From positions 248,001 through 312,000 of the forward strand of contig JAXMBZ010000002.1 of the NCBI GenBank assembly GCA_046349615.1: DNA of 64,000 bases, read 5' to 3'. The translations under genes were made by a program, and so were the position numbers. Source of the stretch: JADJNY01 sp046349615. Lineage in GTDB: Bacteria > Planctomycetota > UBA1135 > GCA-002686595. How positions within the stretch are numbered: the stretch's first letter is position 1; each line of letters opens with the position of its first letter. A model generated the notes under the pieces. It did no database searches. It had not been told where the DNA came from and saw only the letters and a program-made list of their open reading frames with translations. Below are positions 26,368 to 34,963 of the stretch, piece after piece.

Positions 26368-27740
26368 AGAAGAAGCCGAACGTCCTGATCGTCGACGACG
26401 AGACCTTCGTCCGCGAGTCGCTCGCCGAGGTGCTGAAGTCGGAGGGTTTCGGCGTCTTCGCCGCGGCGGGCGTCGACGAGGGCGTGCGCGTGCTCGGCGC
26501 GGAGAGCGTGCACGTCGTGATCAGCGACCTGCGCATGCCGAAGAAGGACGGGCTCGTGCTCCTGCGCGAGGCGAAGCGCGCCGGGATCCCGATCCCGATC
26601 GTGATGATCACCGGCGTCGGCACGCTCGCGGAAGCGGTCACCGCGATGAAGGAAGGCGCGTACGACTTCCTCCAGAAGCCGGTCGATCCGCGCGTGCTCG
26701 TGAAGTCGGTCGAGCGCGCGGCCGAGCACCACGTGCTGCTCGCGTCCGCGCGCCGCGCGCAGCGCGCGGTCGAGGAGCTCGACGCCGCGCGCCAGCTCGT
26801 CGGGTCGTCGGCGCCGCTCGAGCGCGTGCGTGCGTCGATCGCGCAGGTCGCGCCGACGGACGCGACCGTGCTCTTGACGGGCGAGAGCGGGACCGGGAAG
26901 GAGCTCGCCGCGTGGCGCATCCACCGCTCCAGCCCGCGCAAGGACGGGCCGTTCGTCGTCGTCAACTGCGCCGCGTTCGCCGCGGGCGAGTTCGAGCTCG
27001 AGGTGTTCGGCTGCAAGAAGGGCGCGCACGGGCACGCGGACGAGCGCGTCGGACGCATCGCGAGCGCGGAGGGCGGGACGCTCGTGCTCGACCAGGTCGC
27101 GGCGCTCGAGCCGAAGCTCCAGGTGCGCCTCCTGCGTTTCCTCGAGACGATGGAGCTCCAGTGCGTCGGCGATTCGGTCGCGCGCCGCGTGGACGTGCGG
27201 CTCGTGGCGATCACGAACGAGGACCTCGCGGCGGCCGTCAAGGCGGGGACGTTCCGCGCGGACTTGCTCAATCGCTTGAACGTGTTCCCGATCGCGATGC
27301 CGCGGCTCGCGGAGCTCAAGGAGGACCTGCCCGCGATCGTGAACCACCTGCTCCTGCGCGCGGCGCAGAAGCGGCCGTTCGGCGGCGTCAGCTTGAAGGT
27401 GACGCCCGAGGCGCTCGAGGTGCTCGCGCGCTACGACTGGCCGGGCAACGTGCGCGAGCTCGAGAACCTGCTCGAGCGCGCGCAGATCGTCGCGCAGGGG
27501 CGCGACCTCGACGCGGCGCTCTTCGAAGGGCTGCTCGAATTGCCGCTCCCCGCGCCGAAGAGCGAGCCGGGCCGGGTCGAGTTCCAACTGCGGAAGAACC
27601 TCGACGCGCTCGAGAAGGAGCTCGTGCAGCGCGCGCTCGTGCACACGAGCAACAAGAAGAAGGAAGCGGCGATCCTGCTCGGGATCGACCCGCGCAACCT
27701 CGGGTACTACCTCCGGAAGCACAAGTTGTCGGAGGGGTGA
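26364..27740 (+). CDS. NtrC-family response regulator with degenerate AAA+ motifs
   Basis: 458 residues: receiver (1-125, phospho-Asp in VVISDLRMPKKDG), AAA+ (about 140-375), Fis-type HTH (about 415-458, KKEAAILLGIDPRNLGYYL). Walker A is intact (GESGTGKE). However, the loop that normally reads GAFTGA for sigma-54 contact reads GAHGHA (after VFGCKKG), and the Walker B region reads GGTLVLDQV where LDE is expected. NtrC-type activators need both features, so this protein probably does not open sigma-54 promoters in the usual way and may act as a repressor or sigma-70 regulator. It overlaps the upstream kinase gene. Confidence 0.87.
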   Translation: MKKKPNVLIVDDETFVRESLAEVLKSEGFGVFAAAGVDEGVRVLGAESVHVVISDLRMPKKDGLVLLREAKRAGIPIPIVMITGVGTLAEAVTAMKEGAYDFLQKPVDPRVLVKSVERAAEHHVLLASARRAQRAVEELDAARQLVGSSAPLERVRASIAQVAPTDATVLLTGESGTGKELAAWRIHRSSPRKDGPFVVVNCAAFAAGEFELEVFGCKKGAHGHADERVGRIASAEGGTLVLDQVAALEPKLQVRLLRFLETMELQCVGDSVARRVDVRLVAITNEDLAAAVKAGTFRADLLNRLNVFPIAMPRLAELKEDLPAIVNHLLLRAAQKRPFGGVSLKVTPEALEVLARYDWPGNVRELENLLERAQIVAQGRDLDAALFEGLLELPLPAPKSEPGRVEFQLRKNLDALEKELVQRALVHTSNKKKEAAILLGIDPRNLGYYLRKHKLSEG

Positions 27741-27755
27741 GCGGAGCGGGCGGCG

Positions 27756-28691
27756 TCACCGCCCCGCCCCGCCGCGCACCGCCTCGACGATGCGTGCGAG
27801 CTCCTTCGCGCTCGGCATCGGCAGCGTCGCGGCGTGGCGCGCTTCGTCCCACTGCGCGATCGTCTCCGCGCCCGGGAGCGCAAGCGTGACGCCGTCCTGC
27901 GCGAGCGCGAAGCGGACGAGGTCGGCGGGCTGCACCTTGCGCGTCTCCCCGACGAGCGCGCCGCCGGCGTAGATCCGCATCGCGATCACGCCGAGTTCCT
28001 GCGCGCGCGCCGTCGGCAGGAAGTGCTCGACGAACGAGCGCTCCTTCACGAGCAGCGGATTCACCGGCACCATCGCCGTCGCGAACGCGTGCTGCTCGAA
28101 CGCGCGCACGAGCAGCGCCGGGTCGTCGTGGGCCGTGACGCCGAGGAAGCGCGCCTTCTTCTTCTCGATCGCGCTCGCGAGCGCCGCGACGACGCCGCCC
28201 TTCGCGAGCGCGCGCTCGAGGTCGGCGTCGCTCGCGAGCGCCTGCACCTGCACGCCGTCGACGTAATCGAGGCCGAGCCGCTGGAGCGAGCGTTCGAGCT
28301 CGTGGAGCGCCTCGTCGCCGTCGCGCGCGAGCGTCTTCGTCGCGACGAAGAGCTCCTCGCGCGCGTGCTCCTTCACGCCGAGACCGAGGCGGCGCTCGCT
28401 CTGGCCGTCGTGATCGCTCGGCGCGACGTCGAAGAACCGCGCACCGCTCTCGAGCGCGCGCCGCACGAGCGCGACCGCCGCGTCGTCGTCCTCGAGCGCG
28501 CCGAGGCCCGCGCAGCCGAGGCCGAGGATCGGGAGCGTGCGCCCGGTCTTCCCGAGCACGCGCTGCGGCAGGTCGTTCGGATCTCCCCCGCAGGGCGGCG
28601 CGAGCACGGGCTCGCCGTCCTGGCGGCGCGCAGCGAGCGGGAGGAGGAGTCCGGACGCGGCGAGGAGGAAGTCGCGACGGGGGAGGAGCAT
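27756..28691 (-). CDS. Tat-exported aldo/keto reductase-fold protein, altered catalytic tetrad
   Basis: 311 residues from ATG 28691. The N-terminus has a twin-arginine signal (LPRRDFLLAASGLLLPLAAR). TIM barrel of the AKR superfamily: LGKTGRTLPILGLGCAGLG, then ESGARFFDVAPSDHDGQSE, REELFVATKT, and LGLDYVDGVQVQAL. Classical AKRs use Asp, Tyr, Lys and His. Asp and Lys are here, but the Tyr of the APxYG segment is replaced in APSDHDG, and the His after the YVD strand reads Gln. NADPH-dependent carbonyl reduction is therefore not assured. It converges on the regulator gene with a 15-nt gap. Confidence 0.8.
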   Translation of the reverse strand: MLLPRRDFLLAASGLLLPLAARRQDGEPVLAPPCGGDPNDLPQRVLGKTGRTLPILGLGCAGLGALEDDDAAVALVRRALESGARFFDVAPSDHDGQSERRLGLGVKEHAREELFVATKTLARDGDEALHELERSLQRLGLDYVDGVQVQALASDADLERALAKGGVVAALASAIEKKKARFLGVTAHDDPALLVRAFEQHAFATAMVPVNPLLVKERSFVEHFLPTARAQELGVIAMRIYAGGALVGETRKVQPADLVRFALAQDGVTLALPGAETIAQWDEARHAATLPMPSAKELARIVEAVRGGAGR

Positions 28692-28697
28692 GCCTCG

Positions 28698-28703
28698 ATC
28701 GTA
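28698..28703 (-). promoter_or_regulatory. -10-like hexamer TACGAT before the aldo/keto reductase gene
   Basis: TACGAT on the minus strand ends 6 nt before ATG 28691, divergent from the TAGGCT element at 28751 in a 72-nt intergenic region. Confidence 0.45.
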
Positions 28704-28750
28704 CCCCTCGGAGTCCGCGCGCGCGCGCTCGTCTCGAGCGGCGGCCGCGG

Positions 28751-28756
28751 TAGGCT
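28751..28756 (+). promoter_or_regulatory. -10-like hexamer TAGGCT before the BtuF-like gene
   Basis: TAGGCT ends 7 nt before ATG 28764; no Shine-Dalgarno is visible. Confidence 0.48.
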
Positions 28757-28763
28757 CTCGACG

Positions 28764-29711
28764 ATGGAAGCTCGTTCCGAACGACGCGGCCTCGCGCGGC
28801 CGCGCGTCGTGTCGCTGCTCCCCGCGGCGGCGCAGATCCTGGCGCGGATCGGCGCGGCGCGCGACCTCGTCGCCGTGTCGCACACGTGCCTCGTCCCCGA
28901 CGGGCTCGACCTGCCGCGCGTCTTGTCGACGACGATCGACTCCGACGCGTGGAGCATGGCGCGCATCGACGCGGAGGTGCGCGCCGCGGTGACGAGCGGC
29001 GCGCCGCTCTACGCGCTCGACGAGGAGCGGATCCGCGCGCTGCGCCCGACGCACGTGATCAGCCAGGGGCTGTGCCCGGTGTGCGCCGTGACGCCGAAGG
29101 AGATCGAGCCGGCGCTCGAGCGCTGCGCCGAGCTCGTCGTGCTGACGCCGCATTCCCTCGCGGAGATCGCGCGCGACGTGCGCGCCGTGGGCCACGCGAT
29201 CGGACGCTCGGCATCGGCCGAGCGCGTCGCGCGCGACTTCGAGCGGCGCCTCGACGCGCTGCGCGCGCTCCCGCCGATCGAGCCGCAACCGCGCGTCGCC
29301 GTGCTCGAGTGGTTCGAGCCTCTGTGGGCCTCGGGCGAGTGGATCGCGGAGCTGGTCGACGTCGCGGGCGGCGAGCCCGTGCTCGCGCGCGCGGACGAGG
29401 CGTCGAAGCGGATCGAGTGGGCGGAGCTCGTCGCCGCGGACCCCGACGTGATCGTGCTCGCCGCGTGCTCGATGTCGGTTCCGCGGGCGGAGCGGGAGCT
29501 CGGCGCCCTCGTCGCGCGTCCGGAGTGGAGCGGAATGCGCGCGGTCCGCGCCGGGCGCGTCGTGCTGATGGACGGCGAGCGCTGGTTCTCGACGCCGGGT
29601 CCCGACGTCGCGCTCGGCGCCGAGGCGCTCGCGCGGCTCTTGCGTGCGCCGGACGCGGAGGGAAGCGGCGATTGGAACCGGCTCCGGCGCGTCGAAGCGC
29701 CCACGCGTTAG
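28764..29711 (+). CDS. Cobalamin/periplasmic-binding-protein-like protein (BtuF family)
   Basis: 315 residues. Two-lobed class III binding-protein fold: PRVVSLLPAAAQILARIGAA near the N-terminus, LYALDEERIRALRPTHVISQ, then PQPRVAVLEWFEPLWASGEW, and MRAVRAGRVVLMDGERWFSTPGP at the end. These match the BtuF/cobalamin-binding group. No signal peptide or lipobox is visible at the chosen start, so it may be cytoplasmic or the start may be misplaced. No ABC permease or ATPase is adjacent, which is odd for a transporter component. A cobalamin riboswitch is not seen upstream. Confidence 0.75.
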   Translation: MEARSERRGLARPRVVSLLPAAAQILARIGAARDLVAVSHTCLVPDGLDLPRVLSTTIDSDAWSMARIDAEVRAAVTSGAPLYALDEERIRALRPTHVISQGLCPVCAVTPKEIEPALERCAELVVLTPHSLAEIARDVRAVGHAIGRSASAERVARDFERRLDALRALPPIEPQPRVAVLEWFEPLWASGEWIAELVDVAGGEPVLARADEASKRIEWAELVAADPDVIVLAACSMSVPRAERELGALVARPEWSGMRAVRAGRVVLMDGERWFSTPGPDVALGAEALARLLRAPDAEGSGDWNRLRRVEAPTR

Positions 29712-29856
29712 GTGCGCCGGTACGCGCTCTCGCGCCCGAGGTCGGCGAGCGGGTGCGTTCGGCGAGTCAGGCTCTGCGCACCCCGCGTGAAGAGCCTGTC
29801 ATGCAGCCGCGGCGCACCGCTCCTGGATGCTCGCCGCGGGCCTGCGTGCCCGATCG

Positions 29857-31836
29857 ATGAACCGACCCACCCTGCGCACCGCCTACGCCGACCGTCTGCG
29901 CCTCGCCGGCGCGCTCCTCCTCGTCGTGCTCGCGCTCGGGCTCCTCCTGCGCGTCGTGCTCTACGTCACGTACCACGACGCGGGCTTCGATCCGCTCGGG
30001 CTCCTCCTCGCGCTCGTCACGGGCGTCGGCTTCGACCTCCTCTGCACGCTCGCGGCGTTCGCGTTCCCGTTGTTCCTGCTCGCCGCGTTCCGCCTCGCGT
30101 GGTTGCGGCGACCGCGCGTGCGCTTCGTGCTGCTGACCGCGTTCGGCGCGGCGCTCCTCTTCGACGCGACGGCGCAGTTCCTCTTCTTCGAGGAGTTCAA
30201 CGCGCGCTACAACCACATCGCGCTCGACTACCTCATCTACCCGACCGAGGTCTTCGGGAACATCTGGGAGAGCTACAACGTGCCGCTCGTCGTCGCCTGC
30301 GCGCTCGCGGGCGGCGCCGCGATCGCGTGGGTCGTCGCGCGGCGGCTCGGCGCGCTCGAGTTCGGCCCGCTCCCGTTCTCCACGCGCTGGCGCGGCGCGC
30401 TCTGCGTCTTCGCGGCGTGCGGCGCGGCCGCGAGCGCGATGTTCGTGCTCCCCGAGCAGGTCAGCGCGAATCGCATCACGAGCGAGGTCGCGCAGAACGG
30501 CCTCGGCCAACTCGTGCGCGCGTTCGTGACGGCGGAGCTCGACTACGGCCTCTACTACGAGACGCTGCCCGTCGCCGAGGCGCGCGCGCGCGCGGCGAAG
30601 ACGCTCGGGTTCCCCGCGCCGAGCGCCGCGGCGCTGGACGCGAACGCGGGCGAGTTCGAGCTGCAGCGCGAGTTCGTGCCGTACGAGCAGCACGGGGATG
30701 CGAACGGGCTCGACGTGCTCGTCGTGATGGAGGAGAGCCTCGGCTCGAACTTCGTCGGCCGGCTCGGCAACCCGGACGGGCTCACGCCGGGCCTCGACCG
30801 CTGGTCGAAGGACGGGCTCTTCCTCACGAACCTCGTCGCGAACGGGAACCGCACGGTGCGCGGGCTCGAGGGCGTCCTCTGCTCGTTCGTGCCGCTGCCC
30901 GGCGACTCCGTCGTGAAGAAGCCCGGCGCGCAGGACGTCGCGACGCTCGGCCGCGTGTTCGGCGAGCGCGGCTACGCGACGTGCTTCCTGTACGGCGGCT
31001 ACGGCGTGTTCGACCACATGAAGCCGTTCTTCGAGGAGAACGGTTGGAACGAGTTCGTCGAGCAGCCCGACTACCCGAAGGACGCGTTCCGCACCGCGTG
31101 GGGCGTCGCCGACGAGTACATCTTCGACAAGCTGCTCGAGCGCCAACTCGCCGCGCGCGCGAAGGGCGAGCGGCTCTTCGCGACGGTCATGTCGGTGTCG
31201 AACCACCGGCCGTTCGACGTGCCGCCGGGGCGCATCGACTTGAAGTCCTCGCGCAAGGCGGGCGTCAAGTACGCGGACTGGGCCGTCGCGCGGTACCTCG
31301 ATCAGGCGAAGGAGCAGGGCGTGCTCGACCACACGGTCGTGCTCGTCGTCGGCGACCACGGCGCGCGCGTGTACGGTCGGCAGGAGATCCCGGTCGGGAG
31401 CTACCGCATCCCCGCGCTCTTCTTGACGCCCGACGCGCGCTGGCGCGGGAAGACGATCGACCGGTTGTGCTCGCAGATCGATCTCGCGCCGACGCTGCTG
31501 TCGCTCGCGCGCGTCGACTGCCGCGCGCCGTTCCTCGGACGCGACCTCCTGACGCTCGCGGACGGTCTCGACGGCCCGGGGCGCGCGTTCGTGCACCACA
31601 ACAACGACATCGGGATCCTCACGGACGACGCGCTCGTCGTGCTGCAGCTCAACAAGCGCACGACGATCTACCGGCGCGCGGGGCGCGCGAGCGACGAGCT
31701 CGTGGCGCTCCCCGAGGCGCAGTGGACGCCGGAGTTGCGCGAGCTCGAGAAGGACGCCGCCGCCGTGTTCCAGACGGCGTTCGAGCTCTACCAGCACGGA
31801 CGGTTCGCGCTGCCGAGCGCGGCGAACCGGCGCTGA
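29857..31836 (+). CDS. LtaS-like membrane phosphoglycerol transferase / sulfatase-fold enzyme
   Basis: 659 residues; ATG 29857 chosen, with ATG 29827 in frame ten codons earlier. Five transmembrane helices fill the first 190 or so residues, followed by an extracytoplasmic alkaline-phosphatase-superfamily domain. Motifs: VLVVMEESLGSNFVG (first metal ligand Glu), NGNRTVRGLE (candidate catalytic Thr, as in LtaS-type enzymes), SVSNHRPFDVP, and VVLVVGDHGARVYG (metal-binding Asp-His). These enzymes transfer phosphoglycerol or phosphoethanolamine head groups to envelope glycans. It is alone in its transcription unit. Confidence 0.82.
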   Translation: MNRPTLRTAYADRLRLAGALLLVVLALGLLLRVVLYVTYHDAGFDPLGLLLALVTGVGFDLLCTLAAFAFPLFLLAAFRLAWLRRPRVRFVLLTAFGAALLFDATAQFLFFEEFNARYNHIALDYLIYPTEVFGNIWESYNVPLVVACALAGGAAIAWVVARRLGALEFGPLPFSTRWRGALCVFAACGAAASAMFVLPEQVSANRITSEVAQNGLGQLVRAFVTAELDYGLYYETLPVAEARARAAKTLGFPAPSAAALDANAGEFELQREFVPYEQHGDANGLDVLVVMEESLGSNFVGRLGNPDGLTPGLDRWSKDGLFLTNLVANGNRTVRGLEGVLCSFVPLPGDSVVKKPGAQDVATLGRVFGERGYATCFLYGGYGVFDHMKPFFEENGWNEFVEQPDYPKDAFRTAWGVADEYIFDKLLERQLAARAKGERLFATVMSVSNHRPFDVPPGRIDLKSSRKAGVKYADWAVARYLDQAKEQGVLDHTVVLVVGDHGARVYGRQEIPVGSYRIPALFLTPDARWRGKTIDRLCSQIDLAPTLLSLARVDCRAPFLGRDLLTLADGLDGPGRAFVHHNNDIGILTDDALVVLQLNKRTTIYRRAGRASDELVALPEAQWTPELRELEKDAAAVFQTAFELYQHGRFALPSAANRR

Positions 31837-31976
31837 GGTCGGCGCGCCCGGGAGCGCGCTTCGCAGGCGCCCGTCCGGCGTTCGCACGAGGAGTGCATCG
31901 GCGCGAACCGCGTCCCGGGCGATGGCTCGTCCGCGCGGCATCGAGTAGCTTCTCGCCCTCTCCACGAGGACGATGC

Positions 31977-33170
31977 ATGAGCACGCCGCTGAACGTCGCG
32001 CTGATCGGTCAGAAGTTCATGGGCCGGGCGCACTCGAACGCCTGGTCGCAGGTGAACAAGTTCTTCGAGCTGCCGCGCCGCACGGCGCTGCACACGATCG
32101 CGGCCCGCAACGCGGAGGAGCTCGGTCCCTTCGCCGCGAAGTGGGGGTGGGGGAAGTGGACGACGGACTGGCGCTCCCTCGCGCGCGACCCCGAGGTGCA
32201 CCTGGTCGACGTCGGCACGTCGAACGACGCGCACGCGGAACAATCGATCGCGATGCTCGAGGCGAAGAAGCACGTCGCGTGCGAGAAGCCGCTCGCGGGC
32301 ACGCTCGACGACGCGCGTGCGATGCGCGACGCGGCGAAGCGCGCGAAGACGAAGACCTTCGTGTGGTTCAACTACCGGCGCTGCCCGGCCGTCGCGCTCG
32401 CGCGGCAGCTGATCGAGGAAGGGAAGCTCGGCCGCATCTACCACGTGCGCGCGACGTACCTGCAGAGCTGGGGCGGGCCCGACACGCCGATGTCGTGGCG
32501 CTTCCAGAAGCGAGTCGCGGGCTCGGGCGCGCACGGCGATCTCAACGCGCACATCGTCGACCTCGCGCGGTTCCTGACGGGCGACGAGGTCGTGGAGATC
32601 CACGGCGCCGTCGCGCGCACGTTCGTCACGGAGCGCACGGTCCAGAGCGCGAACGGCAAGGGCGGCATCGGCGCGGGGAACGGCAGGAACGGCGGCGCGA
32701 AGAAGGCGAAGTCGGACGTCGACGACGCGGTGCTCTTCCTCGCGAGCTTCAAGAGCGGCACGCTCGCGAGCTTCGAGGCGACGCGCGTCGCGACCGGACG
32801 GCTCAACGCGAACGCGATCGAGCTGAACGGCGAGAAGGGCGCCCTGCGCTTCGAGTTCGAGGCGATGAACGAGCTCTGGTTCCACGACGCGACGCAGGCT
32901 CCGCGCACGGCGGGCTGGCGGCGCATCGTCGCGACGTCGAGCGCGGGCGAGCACCCGTACGCCGCGAACTGGTGGCCCGACGCGCACGTCCTCGGCTACG
33001 AGCACGGGTTCGTGAACATGGCGGCGGACGTCGTGCGCGTGCTCTCCGGCGAGAAGCCGGTCGTCGCGCTGCCCGACTTCGCGGACGCGTACGAGACGCA
33101 GCGCGTCCTCGAGGCGGCGCTGATCTCGGCGCGCGAGAAGAGCGCGGTCAAGTTGGCGGAAGTGCGCTGA
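31977..33170 (+). CDS. Gfo/Idh/MocA-family NAD(P)-dependent oxidoreductase
   Basis: 397 residues. ATG 31977 follows CACGAGGACG, whose GAGGA is a Shine-Dalgarno. The N-terminal Rossmann fold starts LNVALIGQKFMGRAHSNAW, and the signature CEKPLAGTLDDA contains the catalytic-type Lys of EKP. The C-terminal beta-sheet domain contains SGAHGDLNAHIVDLARFLTG. A Gly/Asn/Lys-rich insert occurs around residue 225-243. Members oxidise sugar hydroxyls, often at C3. The sugar isomerase that usually accompanies it lies at 34979, beyond a two-gene insertion. Confidence 0.9.
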   Translation: MSTPLNVALIGQKFMGRAHSNAWSQVNKFFELPRRTALHTIAARNAEELGPFAAKWGWGKWTTDWRSLARDPEVHLVDVGTSNDAHAEQSIAMLEAKKHVACEKPLAGTLDDARAMRDAAKRAKTKTFVWFNYRRCPAVALARQLIEEGKLGRIYHVRATYLQSWGGPDTPMSWRFQKRVAGSGAHGDLNAHIVDLARFLTGDEVVEIHGAVARTFVTERTVQSANGKGGIGAGNGRNGGAKKAKSDVDDAVLFLASFKSGTLASFEATRVATGRLNANAIELNGEKGALRFEFEAMNELWFHDATQAPRTAGWRRIVATSSAGEHPYAANWWPDAHVLGYEHGFVNMAADVVRVLSGEKPVVALPDFADAYETQRVLEAALISAREKSAVKLAEVR

Positions 33171-33190
33171 AGCGGGCTGAGAGCTCGACC

Positions 33191-33670
33191 ATGGCGATCG
33201 TGATCCCCGGGAAGTCGACGTGCGCCGCGTGCGGGGACGTACTCGAGACCGCCAGCGGCATCGTCGGCTTCGCTCCCTTCGTTGCGAACCGGCTCGATCC
33301 CCTGTACCGGTTCGGCGACGCCGCGTTCCATCGCTCCTGCCTCGAGCGCGATTCCCTCGGTGCCGCGGCGCTGCGCCGACAGGCGGAGATCCTCGCGCGA
33401 TCGGGGCCGGGGAACCGAGAGTGCGTCGTCTGTCGATCTCAGATCTCCGACCCTGACGAGTACTTCGGGTGCTCGTTCCTTACCGACGACCCCACGGAGG
33501 CGGCGTTCGAGTTCAACTACACGCAGTTCCATCGGTCGTGCTTTGCGCGTTGGGACCGCTCCGCAGCGTTCCGTGCTGCCCTGGAGAGGTTCTTGGGCTC
33601 GGATCGCTGGGACGGGCCCGAACTCGCCTTCGATCCGATGCCGGCTTGGCGGGGCCGCCGTTTCTCTTGA
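33191..33670 (+). CDS. Small protein with two CxxC-type zinc-binding motifs, function unknown
   Basis: 159 residues. STCAACGDVLE near the N-terminus and NRECVVCRSQI at about residue 77 are paired CxxC knuckles, each followed about 30-40 residues later by an FHRSC motif (AFHRSCLER, QFHRSCFAR). This suggests two similar zinc-binding units arising from an internal duplication. No known family is recognised. Codon use is less G/C-extreme than in flanking genes, and the gene is adjacent to a DUF4143 ATPase, so the pair looks like an acquired islet. Confidence 0.7.
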   Translation: MAIVIPGKSTCAACGDVLETASGIVGFAPFVANRLDPLYRFGDAAFHRSCLERDSLGAAALRRQAEILARSGPGNRECVVCRSQISDPDEYFGCSFLTDDPTEAAFEFNYTQFHRSCFARWDRSAAFRAALERFLGSDRWDGPELAFDPMPAWRGRRFS

Positions 33671-33729
33671 TTCGAGCCCGGCCGGACGCCCGGATCGGCT
33701 GGCTGCCACCTGCGACGTCCCATCAGCAT

Positions 33730-33766
33730 CCTTGAAGATTGTGCACTCGATGCACAGAATTCAAGG
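33730..33766. promoter_or_regulatory. 37-bp palindromic operator with embedded promoter before the DUF4143 gene
   Basis: Outer arms CCTTGAA (33730-33736) and TTCAAGG (33760-33766), inner arms TGTGCA (33740-33745) and TGCACA (33751-33756), around CTCGA. Within it TTGAAG (33732-33737) and CAGAAT (33755-33760) stand 17 nt apart like -35 and -10 boxes, and CAGAAT ends 7 nt before ATG 33768. This arrangement is what an autorepressor operator would look like; binding is inferred. Confidence 0.6.
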
Positions 33767-33767
33767 C

Positions 33768-34937
33768 ATGACGAAGGGCCTGGTCCGTGCGCGCGAGCTC
33801 GAAGCCCTCGAGAGACGGCTGCGCGCACACCCCGTCGTGGCGATCCTCGGTGCGCGCCAGGTCGGCAAGACCACCCTGGCTCGGCAGCTGGTCGCTCGAC
33901 GCGCGGGAGCCACGCACTTCTTCGACGCGGAGCGCGCCGAGGACGCCACGACGCTCGCTCAACCTGAGCTTGCGCTGCGTGGCCTGCGCGGACTTGTCGT
34001 CATCGACGAGGTCCAGCGCGTTCCCCAAGTGTTTCCAGCTCTACGTGTCCTCGCGGATCGTCCCCGCACTCCGGCCCGCTTCCTACTCCTCGGGAGCGCG
34101 TCTCCCGAGCTCGTGGGGCGAAGCTCCGAGACGCTCGCGGGGCGCATCGACTTCCACGAGCTCGCTGGGTTCTCGCTGGAGGAGGTCGGGATCGAGGAGC
34201 TCGACCGTCTCTGGCTGCGTGGTGGGTTCCCGCGCTCGTTCCTCGCGGCCTCCGATCGGGAATCGAGCGCGTGGCGGCGCGGGTTCGTGCGGACGTTTCT
34301 CGAGCGTGACCTCCCGCAGCTCGGCGTCCGGGTCCCTTCCGCGACGCTTCGCCGCGCCTGGGGGATGCTCGCGCACTACCACGGGCAGATCTGGAACGCC
34401 TCCGAGATCGCGCGCTCGTTCGGTGTTGCCCACACGACCGTTCAGCGCTGGGTGGACCTGCTCGAAGGCACGTACATGGTGCGCCAGCTACCACCGTGGA
34501 GCGCCAACCTCGCCAAGCGGCAGGTCAAGGCGCCGAAGATCTACCTCACGGACACCGGGCTGCTTCATCACCTCTTGGGTGTGAGGACCCATCGCGAACT
34601 CGAAACCCATCCCAAGCTCGGTGCGTCGTGGGAGGGCTTTGCTCTCGACGGCGTCGTCCGGCAGCTCGGCGCCGAGCGGGAAGAGTGCTTCTTCTGGGGA
34701 ACCTACGGAGGGGCCGAGCTCGATCTACTGGTCGTGCGCGGCCAGCGTCGCATTGGATTCGAGTTCAAGCGCACGCTCGAGCCGACGCTCACTCGCTCGA
34801 TGTTGGTCGCGTTGGAGGACCTCGGACTCGAGCGCATCGACGTGCTCCACGCTGGAGAACGGACCTTCCCCATCCACCCGAAGGTACGCGCCGTGGCACT
34901 TTCGCGCGTGCTCGAGGACCTCAAGCCGATCCGGTGA
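33768..34937 (+). CDS. AAA_14 / DUF4143 ATP-binding protein
   Basis: 389 residues from ATG 33768, directly after the palindrome; ATG 33750 inside the palindrome is an alternative. The N-terminal AAA_14 ATPase has Walker A ILGARQVGKTTLARQ, Walker B GLVVIDEVQRVPQV and the arginine-type sensor LLLGSASPELV. The middle holds a helix-turn-helix-like segment, NASEIARSFGVAHTTVQRWV. The C-terminal DUF4143 domain has KIYLTDTGLLHHLLG, SWEGFALDGVV and GAELDLLVV with GFEFKR, a PD-(D/E)XK nuclease-like arrangement (E..D..E.K). The family is abundant and mobile and its role is poorly defined. The body of the gene is moderately less GC-biased than its neighbours, consistent with transfer. Confidence 0.85.
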   Translation: MTKGLVRARELEALERRLRAHPVVAILGARQVGKTTLARQLVARRAGATHFFDAERAEDATTLAQPELALRGLRGLVVIDEVQRVPQVFPALRVLADRPRTPARFLLLGSASPELVGRSSETLAGRIDFHELAGFSLEEVGIEELDRLWLRGGFPRSFLAASDRESSAWRRGFVRTFLERDLPQLGVRVPSATLRRAWGMLAHYHGQIWNASEIARSFGVAHTTVQRWVDLLEGTYMVRQLPPWSANLAKRQVKAPKIYLTDTGLLHHLLGVRTHRELETHPKLGASWEGFALDGVVRQLGAEREECFFWGTYGGAELDLLVVRGQRRIGFEFKRTLEPTLTRSMLVALEDLGLERIDVLHAGERTFPIHPKVRAVALSRVLEDLKPIR

Positions 34938-34963
34938 CCAGGGCAGATCCAGCGGCGTTCCGC

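Noticed and set aside
28692..28763. Cobalamin riboswitch before the BtuF-like gene
   Set aside because: The gap is only 72 nt and is occupied by two divergent -10-like elements.
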